Shown one piece after another: positions 1 to 8,280 of a stretch of 35,703 bases of DNA (the first letter of the stretch is position 1; every line of letters starts with the position of its first letter). This DNA is from an uncultured Flavobacteriaceae bacterium (GTDB lineage: Bacteria; Bacteroidota; Bacteroidia; Flavobacteriales; Flavobacteriaceae). The position numbers and the translations under genes are program-made. Under the pieces are notes generated by a model that was given only the letters and a program-made list of their open reading frames with translations, was not told where the DNA came from and made no database searches. The stretch is from the NCBI GenBank assembly GCA_938010765.1, contig CALLVX010000174.1, positions 1-35,703 on the forward strand. Reading direction: 5' to 3'.

Positions 1-120
1 ATAGTGATCTGTGCCTTGACATCTATGACAAACAACACCTTGCAGGTCTCGTTGCTCTTTAAAATGCAATCTACAACTTTGTTCATCTGTAAAATGTACC
101 CCAAAAGAAAATATATCCAT
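1..120 (-). mobile_element. IS1595-family (ISXO2-like) transposase, N-terminal 40 residues, cut by window edge
   Basis: Reading the minus strand from an ATG at 118-120 gives 40 open residues running off the window edge: MDIFSFGVHF, then TDEQSCRLHFKEQRDLQGVV, then CHRCQGTDHY. The pattern ESCR-HFKE-RD-QGVVC-x2-C-G-x-HY is the zinc-ribbon start (Zn_Tnp_IS1595 type) of ISXO2-like DDE transposases common in Bacteroidota. The C-x2-C pair is the first half of the zinc knuckle; the catalytic part would lie outside the window. I could not recognise a terminal inverted repeat in 121-160, so the exact element end is unknown. The neighbouring gene on the plus strand starts abruptly about 25-40 bases beyond, suggesting the element inserted into or deleted part of it. 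The identification rests on remembered family pattern, not a search. Confidence 0.72.
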
Positions 121-160
121 ATTTAACTATAATATTATCAATTAAATATACGAAATTATA

Positions 161-1873
161 TTGAAATTAGGGGTGTTTACGGACATACAAAACTATAAAT
201 ATCATTTTGCATTCTGTAGCGAGTATTTAAATTACGGAGGAGATCTCGATTACTTCAATAATCACAATTATACTATAAGTCAAAAACGTCGTTTTTTGCT
301 TGGCAACCTCAACCATTTTAAGAGTCAAAGTCGCTATAGTCTCGAAATTGCCGCCACCGATGCTATGGAACAAGCATCAATAGAACGTTTATATAAGCTA
401 GTACAGCGGCATACTTTTATAAAAAGCGATCTTACTTTTCTATTGAACAGTAACCGATTACAACAAGAGGCAGGCAGTCTCAAGACCTTGGTGCCAATTT
501 TGTACCCCTCTGACATATATAAACAACTCGATTACCAAGCAATCAGCAAATTCAAAGGTCGTGGGATGGTGCGATTTATCACCGATTTTGAAAGTGAGAA
601 AGGTGAGATACAACCAAATGATATTATTGTACTGAACGAAACACCCTTGTATCTGCCGGCGGTCTCCGGAATTATCGTATCGGAATTTCAAACTCCTCTA
701 AGCCATTTAACAATTTTAGGGCAAAATCGTAAAATTCCTATTGCCGCATATAAGAAAGCGTTTCAAGATGAACATATATCGAAACTCAACGGGCAGTGGG
801 TTCAGTACGAAGTAAAAAGCGATACTTTTTTAATTAGTACCAGTAAAAAAGAGTATTCCAAAAAAAGGAAGAAAAAACGAATAAAAATAGGCCATGATCT
901 TTCGGTAGATTCTTTAGTGGGGGTTACACATTTAAACAAACGATCATCAATTTTCGCAGGTAACAAAGCGGCTAATTTTGGGCTTTTGCACCAATTAAGC
1001 AAAAAGGCGGCTTTTAAAACTCCAGAAGGTGCTTTTGCAATTCCGTTTTACTTTTACGATCAACATATGCAAAATGCCGGGGGAGCTGCTTTTCTTGATA
1101 AAATCACACTTTTAAACTCCAAAACCAATCAAGATTCAATCCGCATCATATTAAAGCAGCTAAGAAGCAGCATTAAAAAAACACCTCTTAACAGACAGTT
1201 CCTCGGCACTATTGAAAAAAGAATCGCCAAAACGAATGGTACTGGCAGAATGCGCTTTAGATCATCAACCAATGCCGAAGATACCAAGGGGTTCTCAGGA
1301 GCCGGGCTTTACACTTCTAAAACTGGCATATTGGACGACCCAAAAAAAACAATCGAAAAAGCAATAAAAAAAGTATGGGCCAGCCTCTGGTCTTACAAAG
1401 CCTTTGCGGAAAGAACCTACTTCGATATCCCACAAAAAGAAGTATACATGGGAATTCTTGTTCATAGGGCATTCCCCAACGAGGTCGTTAATGGTGTGGC
1501 CATCACCAAAAACCTATATCGAAAAAATGCACAAGGCTTCGTTGTAAATGCCCAATTAGGGAATGAGAATGTGGTGGCTCCAAACCCTGAAACGACCAGT
1601 GATCAATTTATTTGCTACCCCGACCAGGCCGATACATTGTATAAAAACACAATCGATATAATCACTACTTCTAGTCTTAACAATGGCAGTCTGACCATGT
1701 CGCAGAAAGAAATAGAACATTTGGCAAATCAGTTGGCCTTGGTTAAGAAGTATTTTCGCCAAAAAAAATACCGATCAAAAACGTATATAGACCTCGGCAT
1801 TGATGTGGAGTTCAAACTCGACGGTATTAATCGACAACTCTATATAAAACAGGCAAGAATATATAATGATTAA
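161..1873 (+). CDS. PEP/pyruvate-binding domain protein, probably truncated at its 5' end
   Basis: The product resembles enzymes that move phosphate between ATP, a histidine and pyruvate or another acceptor. Residues about 150-200 look like a phosphohistidine swivel domain (PLSHLTILG, candidate His182, followed by KIPIAA). Residues about 265-570 look like the PPDK_N ATP-grasp domain: NKAANFG near 268, RFRSSTNAEDTKGFSGAGLY near 366-385, and a C-terminal DLGIDVEFKLDG...LYIKQAR. The swivel precedes the ATP-binding domain and there is no C-terminal TIM barrel, unlike classical PPDK or PEP synthase. The only start is a TTG at 161; the frame stays open back to a TAA at 143-145, and the first residues already read like the inside of a domain. 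An IS transposase lies directly upstream in the opposite direction, so this is probably a 5'-truncated gene. Substrate unknown. Confidence 0.7.
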   Translation: MKLGVFTDIQNYKYHFAFCSEYLNYGGDLDYFNNHNYTISQKRRFLLGNLNHFKSQSRYSLEIAATDAMEQASIERLYKLVQRHTFIKSDLTFLLNSNRLQQEAGSLKTLVPILYPSDIYKQLDYQAISKFKGRGMVRFITDFESEKGEIQPNDIIVLNETPLYLPAVSGIIVSEFQTPLSHLTILGQNRKIPIAAYKKAFQDEHISKLNGQWVQYEVKSDTFLISTSKKEYSKKRKKKRIKIGHDLSVDSLVGVTHLNKRSSIFAGNKAANFGLLHQLSKKAAFKTPEGAFAIPFYFYDQHMQNAGGAAFLDKITLLNSKTNQDSIRIILKQLRSSIKKTPLNRQFLGTIEKRIAKTNGTGRMRFRSSTNAEDTKGFSGAGLYTSKTGILDDPKKTIEKAIKKVWASLWSYKAFAERTYFDIPQKEVYMGILVHRAFPNEVVNGVAITKNLYRKNAQGFVVNAQLGNENVVAPNPETTSDQFICYPDQADTLYKNTIDIITTSSLNNGSLTMSQKEIEHLANQLALVKKYFRQKKYRSKTYIDLGIDVEFKLDGINRQLYIKQARIYND

Positions 1874-1928
1874 ATACTTGTTAGTTGTCTATAATTGTTA
1901 TTTGTCATCCCTATGAATACCAAACCAA

Positions 1929-2555
1929 ATGAAAAGACTTGCGATTACCTTGCTTGCTATACTTGCTATAAGCTGTAGACCGCATATTTTCAAAGAAAAA
2001 TAGACCAAAGAAACCGCCTTGGAAAGTTACATTGCACGGTTTGAAACCTAGAAAAGGGGATTTTGATATTAAAGTAACCCGCCGACATTCTCCAAAGGTC
2101 GCCGACAGGTTTTATTAACTTTTGTAAATCATTCTTTTTTCGACAAGGGCCTTTTTTACCGTGCCTACCCTAATTTTATTGCCCAGTTCGGCAGCACCGA
2201 TTCAACGAAACTTAATTTATGGCAAACAAGCAAGGTTCCCGACGAGCCTGTTTTAAAGTGCAATTCCAAAGGCACCTTAAGTTTTGGAAGAGGAGGACCT
2301 CAAAGCAGGGGCACCGATCTTTACATCAACCTAAAGGAAAATACATACCTCGATACGATCAACTTTCAATAGGTAACTGGTTTTCCGTCTTTTGGACAAG
2401 TAATCAAGGGGATGGAGGTTATAGAATCGCTCTACTCGGGCCATGACGACAAGACAATGGACACGTTGAATTTAATGTATTCCAACAAAGCCGAATTTTT
2501 AAAAAAACTTCCGGTTCTCGACGAAATTGAGCAAGTATATCTCTTGGGAAACTGA
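1929..2555 (+). pseudogene. Broken cyclophilin-type peptidyl-prolyl isomerase lipoprotein
   Basis: An ATG at 1929 opens a lipoprotein-like signal (MKRLAITLLAILAISC) that stops at TAG 2001-2003. Homology then continues through other frames: KGDFDIKVTRRHSP, a stop after ADRFY, then a shift into FVNHSFFDKGLFYRAYPNFI, GTLSFGRGGPQSRGTDLYIN, an in-frame TAG after TINFQ near 2371, then FGQVIKGMEVIESLYSG and a final EIEQVYLLGN ending at TGA 2553-2555. The order (strand with KGDF, FYR..PNF, G..S..RGG.....G..F/LYI, FG.V..GM.V..S.YSG) is that of cyclophilins. At least two frame changes and several stops mean it cannot make the enzyme. Intact relatives would be secreted folding catalysts of about 200 residues. 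Together with the truncated gene before it, this marks a zone of decay. Confidence 0.85.
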
Positions 2556-2583
2556 AAATCTACAAAGAAAAGTCAGGGAACGC

Positions 2584-2892
2584 TTATTCAGCCCGAGCAT
2601 CGGCTCCTCTAAATAAATAGACCAAAATGCCGAAACCGTTGCCCAAAGCGATGCTTATATAGTGGGGTACGGCAAAAATAGCTTCGTAGATAGTACCTAG
2701 TATTAAACCATATTGCGCAACACAGGCTCTTCCGATATAAGACATACGCCACCAATGTCTGGTTGTCTTACCTACGCTACCGTCGCTATAAACCTCTCTA
2801 CCTGTTATGTATACGCATTTCAAATGATCGCGCAACGTACAGCGGTTTACGATACGTGTTCCTTTTCTAAAGCGATTTTTTTCCTTTTCCAT
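2584..2892 (-). CDS. Hypothetical protein, 102 aa, possible membrane-associated
   Basis: I do not recognise this protein. It begins with a basic stretch (MEKEKNRFRKGTRIVNRC), has a middle section with YITGREVYSDGSVGKTTRHWW, and ends with a weakly hydrophobic region (QYGLILGTIYEAIFAVPHYISIALG, then GFGILVYLF) that could be one or two membrane-associated segments. Composition is protein-like and more plausible than the overlapping plus-strand frame. It lies 32 bases downstream of the SDR gene on the same strand, so it could be the last gene of that transcript. It ends 28 bases from the broken cyclophilin gene, so it may itself be part of a degraded region. Existence as a gene is uncertain. Confidence 0.4.
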   Translation of the reverse strand: MEKEKNRFRKGTRIVNRCTLRDHLKCVYITGREVYSDGSVGKTTRHWWRMSYIGRACVAQYGLILGTIYEAIFAVPHYISIALGNGFGILVYLFRGADARAE

Positions 2893-2924
2893 ACCGAAAA
2901 AATTGTTTTTTCTGCCTCAAACGA

Positions 2925-3605
2925 TCAGGGCGTAGTACTCGATATCTGTAATAATTTGCCGTTGTAGAGTTTGTTGCCGTTTAAAGCAAATTCTTTGATA
3001 TAGGTCGCCATCTCCAAAGCGGTTACCGGTGCCTGGTATCCTGGAAAAGCCTCTTCAAGCATTTCGGTCTGCACTGCTCCCAGGGCCAACACGTTAAAAG
3101 ATGGGCCTGTTTCTTTAAATTCTTCAGCCCATAATTCGGTGAGTGTGATTACCGCAGCTTTACTAGAACTATAGGCTGAAAGCCCTGGGAATTTCATACT
3201 ACCTTGTACTCCGCCCATTGAGCTTACAGTGACTACATGACCGGTTTTAGGCATTCGAGGCACCACAAGTTGTGTGACAGCGGCAACACCAAAAACATTC
3301 ACGCGATATACCTCCTCAAAAGCTACCATATCTGTTTCCAAAAAGGGCTGGTTCAATAACTTTCCGGCATTGTTGATCAATACATCGATCTTCGAAAAAT
3401 CTGTTTCTAGGAACATCGCCAATTTCTTCATATCCGCAGCATCGGCGAGATCAAAAGAAAATGTTCTGATATTTTCATGTTTTAAATCGGCAATGGGCCT
3501 CTCATTTCTAGAAAGCGCCAATACCTGATGCCCTTCATCGGCAAAAAGGCGGGCCATTTCGAACCCTATTCCCCTACTCGAGCCTATAATAAGAATGGTA
3601 GCCAT
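2925..3605 (-). CDS. Short-chain dehydrogenase/reductase (SDR), NAD(P)-dependent
   Basis: A 226-residue classical SDR, slightly short for the usual 240-260. The nucleotide-binding motif is near the N-terminus (IIGSSRGIG, residues about 6-14), followed by LINNAG near 76-81, the catalytic serine in VTVSSMGG near 128, and the YSSSK Tyr-x3-Lys pair near 145-149. The Ser-Tyr-Lys active site is therefore intact. The substrate cannot be told from sequence. Its ATG shares one base with the stop of the upstream M28 peptidase gene (TAATG), so the two are likely translationally coupled. There is no obvious biochemical link between them; co-transcription is the only inference the layout supports. Confidence 0.9.
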   Translation of the reverse strand: MATILIIGSSRGIGFEMARLFADEGHQVLALSRNERPIADLKHENIRTFSFDLADAADMKKLAMFLETDFSKIDVLINNAGKLLNQPFLETDMVAFEEVYRVNVFGVAAVTQLVVPRMPKTGHVVTVSSMGGVQGSMKFPGLSAYSSSKAAVITLTELWAEEFKETGPSFNVLALGAVQTEMLEEAFPGYQAPVTALEMATYIKEFALNGNKLYNGKLLQISSTTP

Positions 3606-4669
3606 TAGTTGTATTTAATTTCTTTAGTAGGTGCATTTACAATTCCTTCCATAACCGGTATCCCTTTGTTCACAACTCTTGCCATATGTTCAAAATCCAT
3701 TTTATCAGCCTCGTCCCCTACCTTATGGTAATGGTCAAAATTGGTAAAATCGAAAGTGCTATAGGTTTGGGAAGGCACATTGAACGACGTATGGAAGGGA
3801 TAATTATCGGATCTTTTAAAGAGACTGTATTCTTTTGCTTTTGGCAGAAAACCAGCAAAGGTAATATCTGAATAACTATTGCTAATCTCGGCCATGTTAG
3901 AGAGTTCATACCCAGACATATATAATAGGTGGTCTTTACCAACCATCGGTACTCCCACCATTTCAAAATTGAGCATCACATACAAATCGAGGTTTTGAGC
4001 CTTTAATTTTTTTGCAAGATGTTCCGACCCCAGTAACCCCTGCTCCTCGGCACTGAAAAGCGCAAAAATAATACTGCGTTTGTTGCTCTTGGTTGTACCA
4101 AAATAACGGGCCAGCTCTATGACCGTGCTGGTTCCGGTGGCATTATCATTCGCGCCATTGGCAATTTTATCCGCACCATCGCCATTTACCATACCAATAT
4201 GATCATAATGGGCACCGATTATCACGTACTCATTCTTAAGAATGGGATCTGAACCTTCTACGACACCAACCACATTGTACGCAATCTTTTTAAAATTGGA
4301 CAAGGTATCCCGATAGCTGGTAAAGTAGGGCACCACACCATTATTCTTAAAGGTAGTTTCAATATAATCGGCTGCTTTCGCGATACCTTCACTACCAGAA
4401 TCGCGGCCTTGCAATTCATCTGAGGCCAAGAAGTTTACGTGTGTACCTATTAATTCTGCATTTGTAAATTGCTCTCTGGTAGCGGCGGTTGGTAATACTG
4501 CAATTATCGTTTCTTTGTTCTTGACTGCGCCCTCTTCAGTCGTTTCTACCACGCTTCCTTTAACACCATCCGGACCCTGCGGTATGCTAGTTGCATCGGT
4601 TTGCTTTAATTGACTGCTACCACAAGCAAAGCAGAGGGTTGATAAAAGAACTACAAATTGTTTTTTCAT
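3605..4669 (-). CDS. M28-family zinc metallopeptidase, predicted lipoprotein
   Basis: I place the start at the ATG at 4667-4669 (354 aa), because the longer frame's first 12 codons run into the terminator of the pdh operon and the protein then begins with a normal signal, MKKQFVVLLSTLCFAC, with a lipoprotein-type cysteine at 16. Metal-binding motifs of co-catalytic M28 aminopeptidases follow in order: GAHYDH (His near 154), ANGANDNATG (Asp near 175), FSAEEQGLLGSEH (Glu 208/209), LNFEMVG (Glu where many relatives have Asp) and DHYHKVGDEADKMD near the C-terminus. It should act in the periplasm or at the cell surface, cleaving N-terminal residues from peptides. The preceding linker of about 60 residues is low in structure. 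It is coupled to the SDR gene through a TAATG overlap. Confidence 0.88.
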   Translation of the reverse strand: MKKQFVVLLSTLCFACGSSQLKQTDATSIPQGPDGVKGSVVETTEEGAVKNKETIIAVLPTAATREQFTNAELIGTHVNFLASDELQGRDSGSEGIAKAADYIETTFKNNGVVPYFTSYRDTLSNFKKIAYNVVGVVEGSDPILKNEYVIIGAHYDHIGMVNGDGADKIANGANDNATGTSTVIELARYFGTTKSNKRSIIFALFSAEEQGLLGSEHLAKKLKAQNLDLYVMLNFEMVGVPMVGKDHLLYMSGYELSNMAEISNSYSDITFAGFLPKAKEYSLFKRSDNYPFHTSFNVPSQTYSTFDFTNFDHYHKVGDEADKMDFEHMARVVNKGIPVMEGIVNAPTKEIKYN

Positions 4670-4693
4670 AATGATATTCTTAGGTCCTAAAGA

Positions 4694-4727
4694 TAAAAAA
4701 AGCATCCCTAACTATTAGGGATGCTTT
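4694..4727 (-). terminator. Rho-independent terminator after pdhC
   Basis: A 13-bp perfect stem, AAAGCATCCCTAA paired with TTAGGGATGCTTT, has a three-base loop. Read on the minus strand it is followed by a run of seven Ts (plus-strand As at 4695-4701). It lies about 50 bases past the pdhC stop and just before the start of the M28 peptidase gene, so it separates the two transcripts. Confidence 0.88.
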
Positions 4728-4779
4728 GATATGTTTAAAAGGAAATTACCTTTCCAATGAGCTTGAACGTCAAAGCGTT

Positions 4780-6396
4780 TTATGCCAACATTGTCACCGG
4801 ATGCTCTAAAAACGCCCTAAGCGTTTGGAGGAACTGCGCTCCCACGGCACCATCTACCGTTCGGTGATCACAGGCCAAAGTAACCTTCATTGTATTACCA
4901 ACTACAATTTCCCCATTCTTGACAACCGGTTTTTGAACGATTGCCCCAACAGACAAAATAGCTGAATTTGGCTGGTTAATAATCGAGGTGAATTCTTGGA
5001 TACCGAACATTCCCAAATTGGAAACGGTAAAGGTGCTTCCTTCCATTTCGGGTATCGTCAACTTTTTATTCCTTGCTCTTCCTGCCAAGTCTTTCACTGA
5101 GGTGCCTATCTGGGTAAGGCTCATCTGATCGGTAAACTTAACTACGGGCACAACCAAACCTTCATCAACGGCTACGGCCACCCCAACACTAATATGGTGA
5201 TTGTATCGCGTCGTATCACCATTCCAGGTGGTATTTACCTGCGGGTGTTTTTTTAACGCCATTGCACATGCCTTCACCACCATGTCATTGAAAGAAACCT
5301 TCGTTTCTGGCAAATTATTGATCTGCGCACGTGCCGCTTTCGCACTATCCATATCTACTTCTATAGTCAGATAAAAGTGAGGCGCAGAGGTCTTGGAGTT
5401 CACCAATACCTTGGCAATGGTCTTTCGCATTTGCGAATTCTTCACTTCCTCGCTGCCTTCTTCTCCCATTGGCAGTTGTACCGATGGGGCGGCAAGTATA
5501 TTCGAATCTGTTTTAGGCTCTGAAACTGGCGTTGATGGTGTTACCACCGTGGCAGGTTGGTAGTTCTCTATATCTTTCTTTACGATTCTACCGTGATCAC
5601 CAGAACCTGTTACCTGGGAAAGGTCGATCCCCTTATCCGAGGCTATTTTCTTAGCTAATGGAGACACAAAAATTCGTTGACCATCATGAGTTACTTTGAC
5701 ATCCGCGGTCGGTGTTTCTGCTACCTGTTCTTCTTTTACCTCGGCAACAACAGTTACTTTTTCGCTAGTTGGTTTTATATTTAACACGGCATCTACATCG
5801 GTGCCTTCCGGTCCGATAACTGCCAAAATAGCATCTACAGGAGATGATTCCCCTTCTTGAATTCCTATATACAATAAGATACCCGAGTAGAACGATTCGA
5901 ATTCCATCGTAGCCTTGTCGGTCTCAATTTCGGCAAGAATATCACCTTCTTCGACCGCATCGCCTACTTTCTTAAGCCAGCTTGCTACGGTACCTTCTTC
6001 CATGGTATCACTCAAACGCGGCATCGTGATCACCTCGACACCTTCTGGTACTTCTATCGAAGAACTTGTTTCGGTCGTCTCTTGTACTTCTTCTTGCGGA
6101 GCAGCAATTTCCTCTGCGGGTGCGGCACTGCTGTTCAACAAGCCTGAGATATCTTCCCCTTCGGTTCCGATAATGGCCAATAGCGAATCAACCGGAGCAC
6201 CGTCTCCTTCCGCTATGCCAATATGCAAAAGCGTTCCCTCGTGAAACGATTCAAACTCCATGGTCGCCTTGTCGGTTTCGATTTCCGCCAAGATATCACC
6301 TTCTTCTATTTTATCCCCGACCTGCTTCAACCACTTGGCTACGGTACCTTCTTCCATGGTATCGCTCAAACGGGGCATATTGATTACTTCTGCCAT
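4780..6396 (-). CDS. pdhC: Pyruvate dehydrogenase complex E2, dihydrolipoamide acetyltransferase
   Basis: The E2 core subunit transfers acetyl groups from lipoyl-lysine to CoA in the cytoplasmic pyruvate dehydrogenase complex. Two nearly identical lipoyl domains are visible at residues about 1-80 and 121-205, each with the ETDKATMEFES lipoylation site (Lys43 and Lys161), separated by Ala/Pro/Glu-rich linkers. A peripheral-subunit-binding domain follows at about 242-279 (VSPLAKKIASDKGIDL...GRIVKKDI). The catalytic domain spans about 310-538 and contains the DHRTVDG active-site motif near 510-516. At 538 aa it is normal for a two-lipoyl E2. It starts four bases after the pdhA stop. No E1-beta or E3 gene is in the window. 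Confidence 0.96.
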   Translation of the reverse strand: MAEVINMPRLSDTMEEGTVAKWLKQVGDKIEEGDILAEIETDKATMEFESFHEGTLLHIGIAEGDGAPVDSLLAIIGTEGEDISGLLNSSAAPAEEIAAPQEEVQETTETSSSIEVPEGVEVITMPRLSDTMEEGTVASWLKKVGDAVEEGDILAEIETDKATMEFESFYSGILLYIGIQEGESSPVDAILAVIGPEGTDVDAVLNIKPTSEKVTVVAEVKEEQVAETPTADVKVTHDGQRIFVSPLAKKIASDKGIDLSQVTGSGDHGRIVKKDIENYQPATVVTPSTPVSEPKTDSNILAAPSVQLPMGEEGSEEVKNSQMRKTIAKVLVNSKTSAPHFYLTIEVDMDSAKAARAQINNLPETKVSFNDMVVKACAMALKKHPQVNTTWNGDTTRYNHHISVGVAVAVDEGLVVPVVKFTDQMSLTQIGTSVKDLAGRARNKKLTIPEMEGSTFTVSNLGMFGIQEFTSIINQPNSAILSVGAIVQKPVVKNGEIVVGNTMKVTLACDHRTVDGAVGAQFLQTLRAFLEHPVTMLA

Positions 6397-6400
6397 CTAC

Positions 6401-7399
6401 TTAAAGTTTATGTGGTACAAAAGGAAAATCTTCCTGTTCGTAAACCATGTCGTATAATTGTTGCACAGGTGGGTAGTCCGATTCTTCTGCAAACTTTTCG
6501 CATTCAGCTACCGTTTCCTTTACTTTTTTTGCAATCTCCTTAATATCCTCTTCGGTCGCATACTTGTTTTCTAGCAAGATATCACGTATTTGGGTAATAG
6601 GATCTATTTTTTTGTACTCTTCTACTTCTTCCTTGGTTCGGTAATGCTGCGCATCTGACATGGAGTGTCCGCGGTATCGATAGGTCTTCATTTCCAAGAA
6701 GGTCGGCCCCCCTCCACTGCGTGCCCGTTCGATCGCCTTGCTCATTTCCTTGGCAACTGTTACCGGATCCATACCATCTACAGGGCCACATGGCATTTCA
6801 TATCCTAGACCCAGTTTCCATATCTCTGTTGAGTAGGAAGTACGGGCTACGGAAGTTCCCATAGCATACCCATTGTTTTCACAAACAAATACGACGGGTA
6901 ATTGCCAAAGCATCGCCAAGTTAAAGGTTTCGTGTAGTGAACCTTGTCGTACGGCCCCATCTCCCATATAGCAAATGGTCACATTATCTCGTCCGGCGTA
7001 TTTATCGCCAAAGGCCATTCCCGCCCCTAGTGGTATCTGACCTCCCACGATTCCATGTCCGCCATGAAAACGATGTTCTTTCGAGAAAATATGCATAGAG
7101 CCGCCCATACCTTGAGAGGTACCAGTTACTTTACCGTATAACTCGGCCATCACCTTTTTAGGATCAACACCCATACCAATGGGTTGTACATGATTTCGGT
7201 AGGCTGTAATCATTCGGTCTTTTGTCAAATCCATCGCGTGCAACGCGCCTGCCAAAACAGCCTCTTGCCCGTTATATAGATGAAGAAAACCTCTTACTTT
7301 TTGCTGAATATATACAGCCGCCAGCTTGTCCTCGAACTTACGCCAAAACAGCATGTCTTCATACCATTTTAGATATACCTCTTTGGTAATTTTTTCCAT
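6401..7399 (-). CDS. pdhA: Pyruvate dehydrogenase E1 component, alpha subunit
   Basis: The 332-residue product is the TPP-binding half of the heterotetrameric E1 that decarboxylates pyruvate. Seen in sequence: AYRNH near 66-70, GHGIVGGQIPLGAG near 114-127, the TPP/Mg motif starting GDGAVRQG near 146 and ending CENN near 173-176, and the RYRGHSMSDAQHYR loop near 240-250 that corresponds to the regulated loop of mitochondrial E1-alpha. Length matches the family. It is the first gene of a pdhA-pdhC operon with a four-base gap. Its E1-beta partner (pdhB) must be encoded elsewhere. A 192-base AT-rich leader lies between it and cdd. Confidence 0.96.
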   Translation of the reverse strand: MEKITKEVYLKWYEDMLFWRKFEDKLAAVYIQQKVRGFLHLYNGQEAVLAGALHAMDLTKDRMITAYRNHVQPIGMGVDPKKVMAELYGKVTGTSQGMGGSMHIFSKEHRFHGGHGIVGGQIPLGAGMAFGDKYAGRDNVTICYMGDGAVRQGSLHETFNLAMLWQLPVVFVCENNGYAMGTSVARTSYSTEIWKLGLGYEMPCGPVDGMDPVTVAKEMSKAIERARSGGGPTFLEMKTYRYRGHSMSDAQHYRTKEEVEEYKKIDPITQIRDILLENKYATEEDIKEIAKKVKETVAECEKFAEESDYPPVQQLYDMVYEQEDFPFVPHKL

Positions 7400-7420
7400 T
7401 GATCACTTCTTAATTTCTGT

Positions 7421-7478
7421 CAAAAATAAATTATCGACCACTCCCGTAATCACTACTATACTGAAGTAGACAAAAATA
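7421..7478 (-). promoter_or_regulatory. Candidate Bacteroidota-type -7 elements upstream of pdhA
   Basis: Two copies of TATTTTTG, matching the TAnnTTTG -7 consensus of the primary sigma factor in Bacteroidota, read toward pdhA at 7471-7478 and 7421-7428. A good TTTG -33 box is not obvious at the usual distance for either one. The region is AT-rich, so chance matches are possible; the distal copy leaves a more normal leader of about 65 bases. Confidence 0.4.
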
Positions 7479-7591
7479 CATATTAAATCAGAAGTGAAAA
7501 AAATTTGAAGTAAAAGGTTTGTATAAAAAAAGTGACGCAGAAAACGAATAAAAACAAGCTTGTGATATTCTTTTACAAACGCTTTAAATAA

Positions 7592-8074
7592 CTATAAAAA
7601 ACTGTCATTAAAAGCCAATGGCAACAAATCGGCAATTGAATCACATTGCAACACTTTGCCCGTTTCTCCCATCATCAAAATTTTTATGGGAGCCCCTTGT
7701 TTCAATTCATACTCAGAAATAGATTGCCTGCAATTACCACAAGGTGCCGCGGGCCTATCAACGATATATTTTTTGGAAGTTGCCGTAATTGCTATAGTTT
7801 TGATCCGTTCACCTGGATAAGTAGCTCCTGCATGATAAATTGCCACTCGCTCTGCACAGAGACCTGAGGGGTAGCAAGCGTTCTCCTGGTTGTTTCCAAT
7901 AACCACTGCGCCATTCTCAAGCACCAAAGCTGCACCCACTTGAAACTGGGAATAGGGGGCATAGGCATTTTTTCGCGCTTCTACTGCTTTCAAAAGTAAC
8001 TTCTTATCGTCTTGCGGAAGTTCTTCGAGGTCATCAAAAATGGTTAGTTCAAAAGAAAGGTTTTGTTTATGCAT
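7592..8074 (-). CDS. cdd: Cytidine deaminase
   Basis: This cytosolic zinc enzyme converts cytidine and deoxycytidine to uridine and deoxyuridine in pyrimidine salvage. I choose the ATG at 8072-8074, giving 160 aa starting MHKQNLSFEL, because flavobacterial relatives start with a similar short strand followed by FDDLEELP; a longer frame to 8155 adds 27 unlikely residues. Substrate and zinc motifs are present: YAPYSQFQVGAAL near 38-50, NACYPSGLCAERVAI with the CAE triad at 73-75, and PCGNCRQ with zinc cysteines at 112 and 115. It lies between porV and pdhA on the same strand. A strong terminator separates it from porV, so it probably has its own promoter. Confidence 0.95.
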   Translation of the reverse strand: MHKQNLSFELTIFDDLEELPQDDKKLLLKAVEARKNAYAPYSQFQVGAALVLENGAVVIGNNQENACYPSGLCAERVAIYHAGATYPGERIKTIAITATSKKYIVDRPAAPCGNCRQSISEYELKQGAPIKILMMGETGKVLQCDSIADLLPLAFNDSFL

Positions 8075-8178
8075 ACTTACAACATTGGTACTTACACGGT
8101 GGTAGCGCATCGAGGTTGGTATCGACAAGTTAAATGTACCATTTTTAAAGCGCACTTGTCAATACAAATAGTTGCAAA

Positions 8179-8214
8179 TTAAAAAACCCTGACACTTCGG
8201 TCAGGGTTTTTTAA
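8179..8214 (-). terminator. Terminator between porV and cdd
   Basis: AAAAAACCCTGAC at 8181-8193 pairs with GTCAGGGTTTTTT at 8200-8212 around a six-base loop ACTTCG. The minus-strand reading ends in a T run (TTTTTTAATTT), so it would end the porV transcript about 70 bases past its stop. The A/T flanks would let it work in either direction. Confidence 0.87.
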
Positions 8215-8280
8215 TTTGTTTCCTTGATTTACTCGATAATCGAGATTTAAATACTCCGAGACTTGCCCTGAGCTAGTTTA

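Noticed and set aside
2713..2967. 84-codon plus-strand frame overlapping the 102-aa minus-strand hypothetical
   Set aside because: It crosses into the SDR gene end and has a less protein-like composition than the minus-strand frame.
4670..4705. Longer N-terminus of the M28 peptidase from an upstream ATG
   Set aside because: Those codons lie in the pdhC terminator, and the downstream ATG begins a proper lipoprotein signal.
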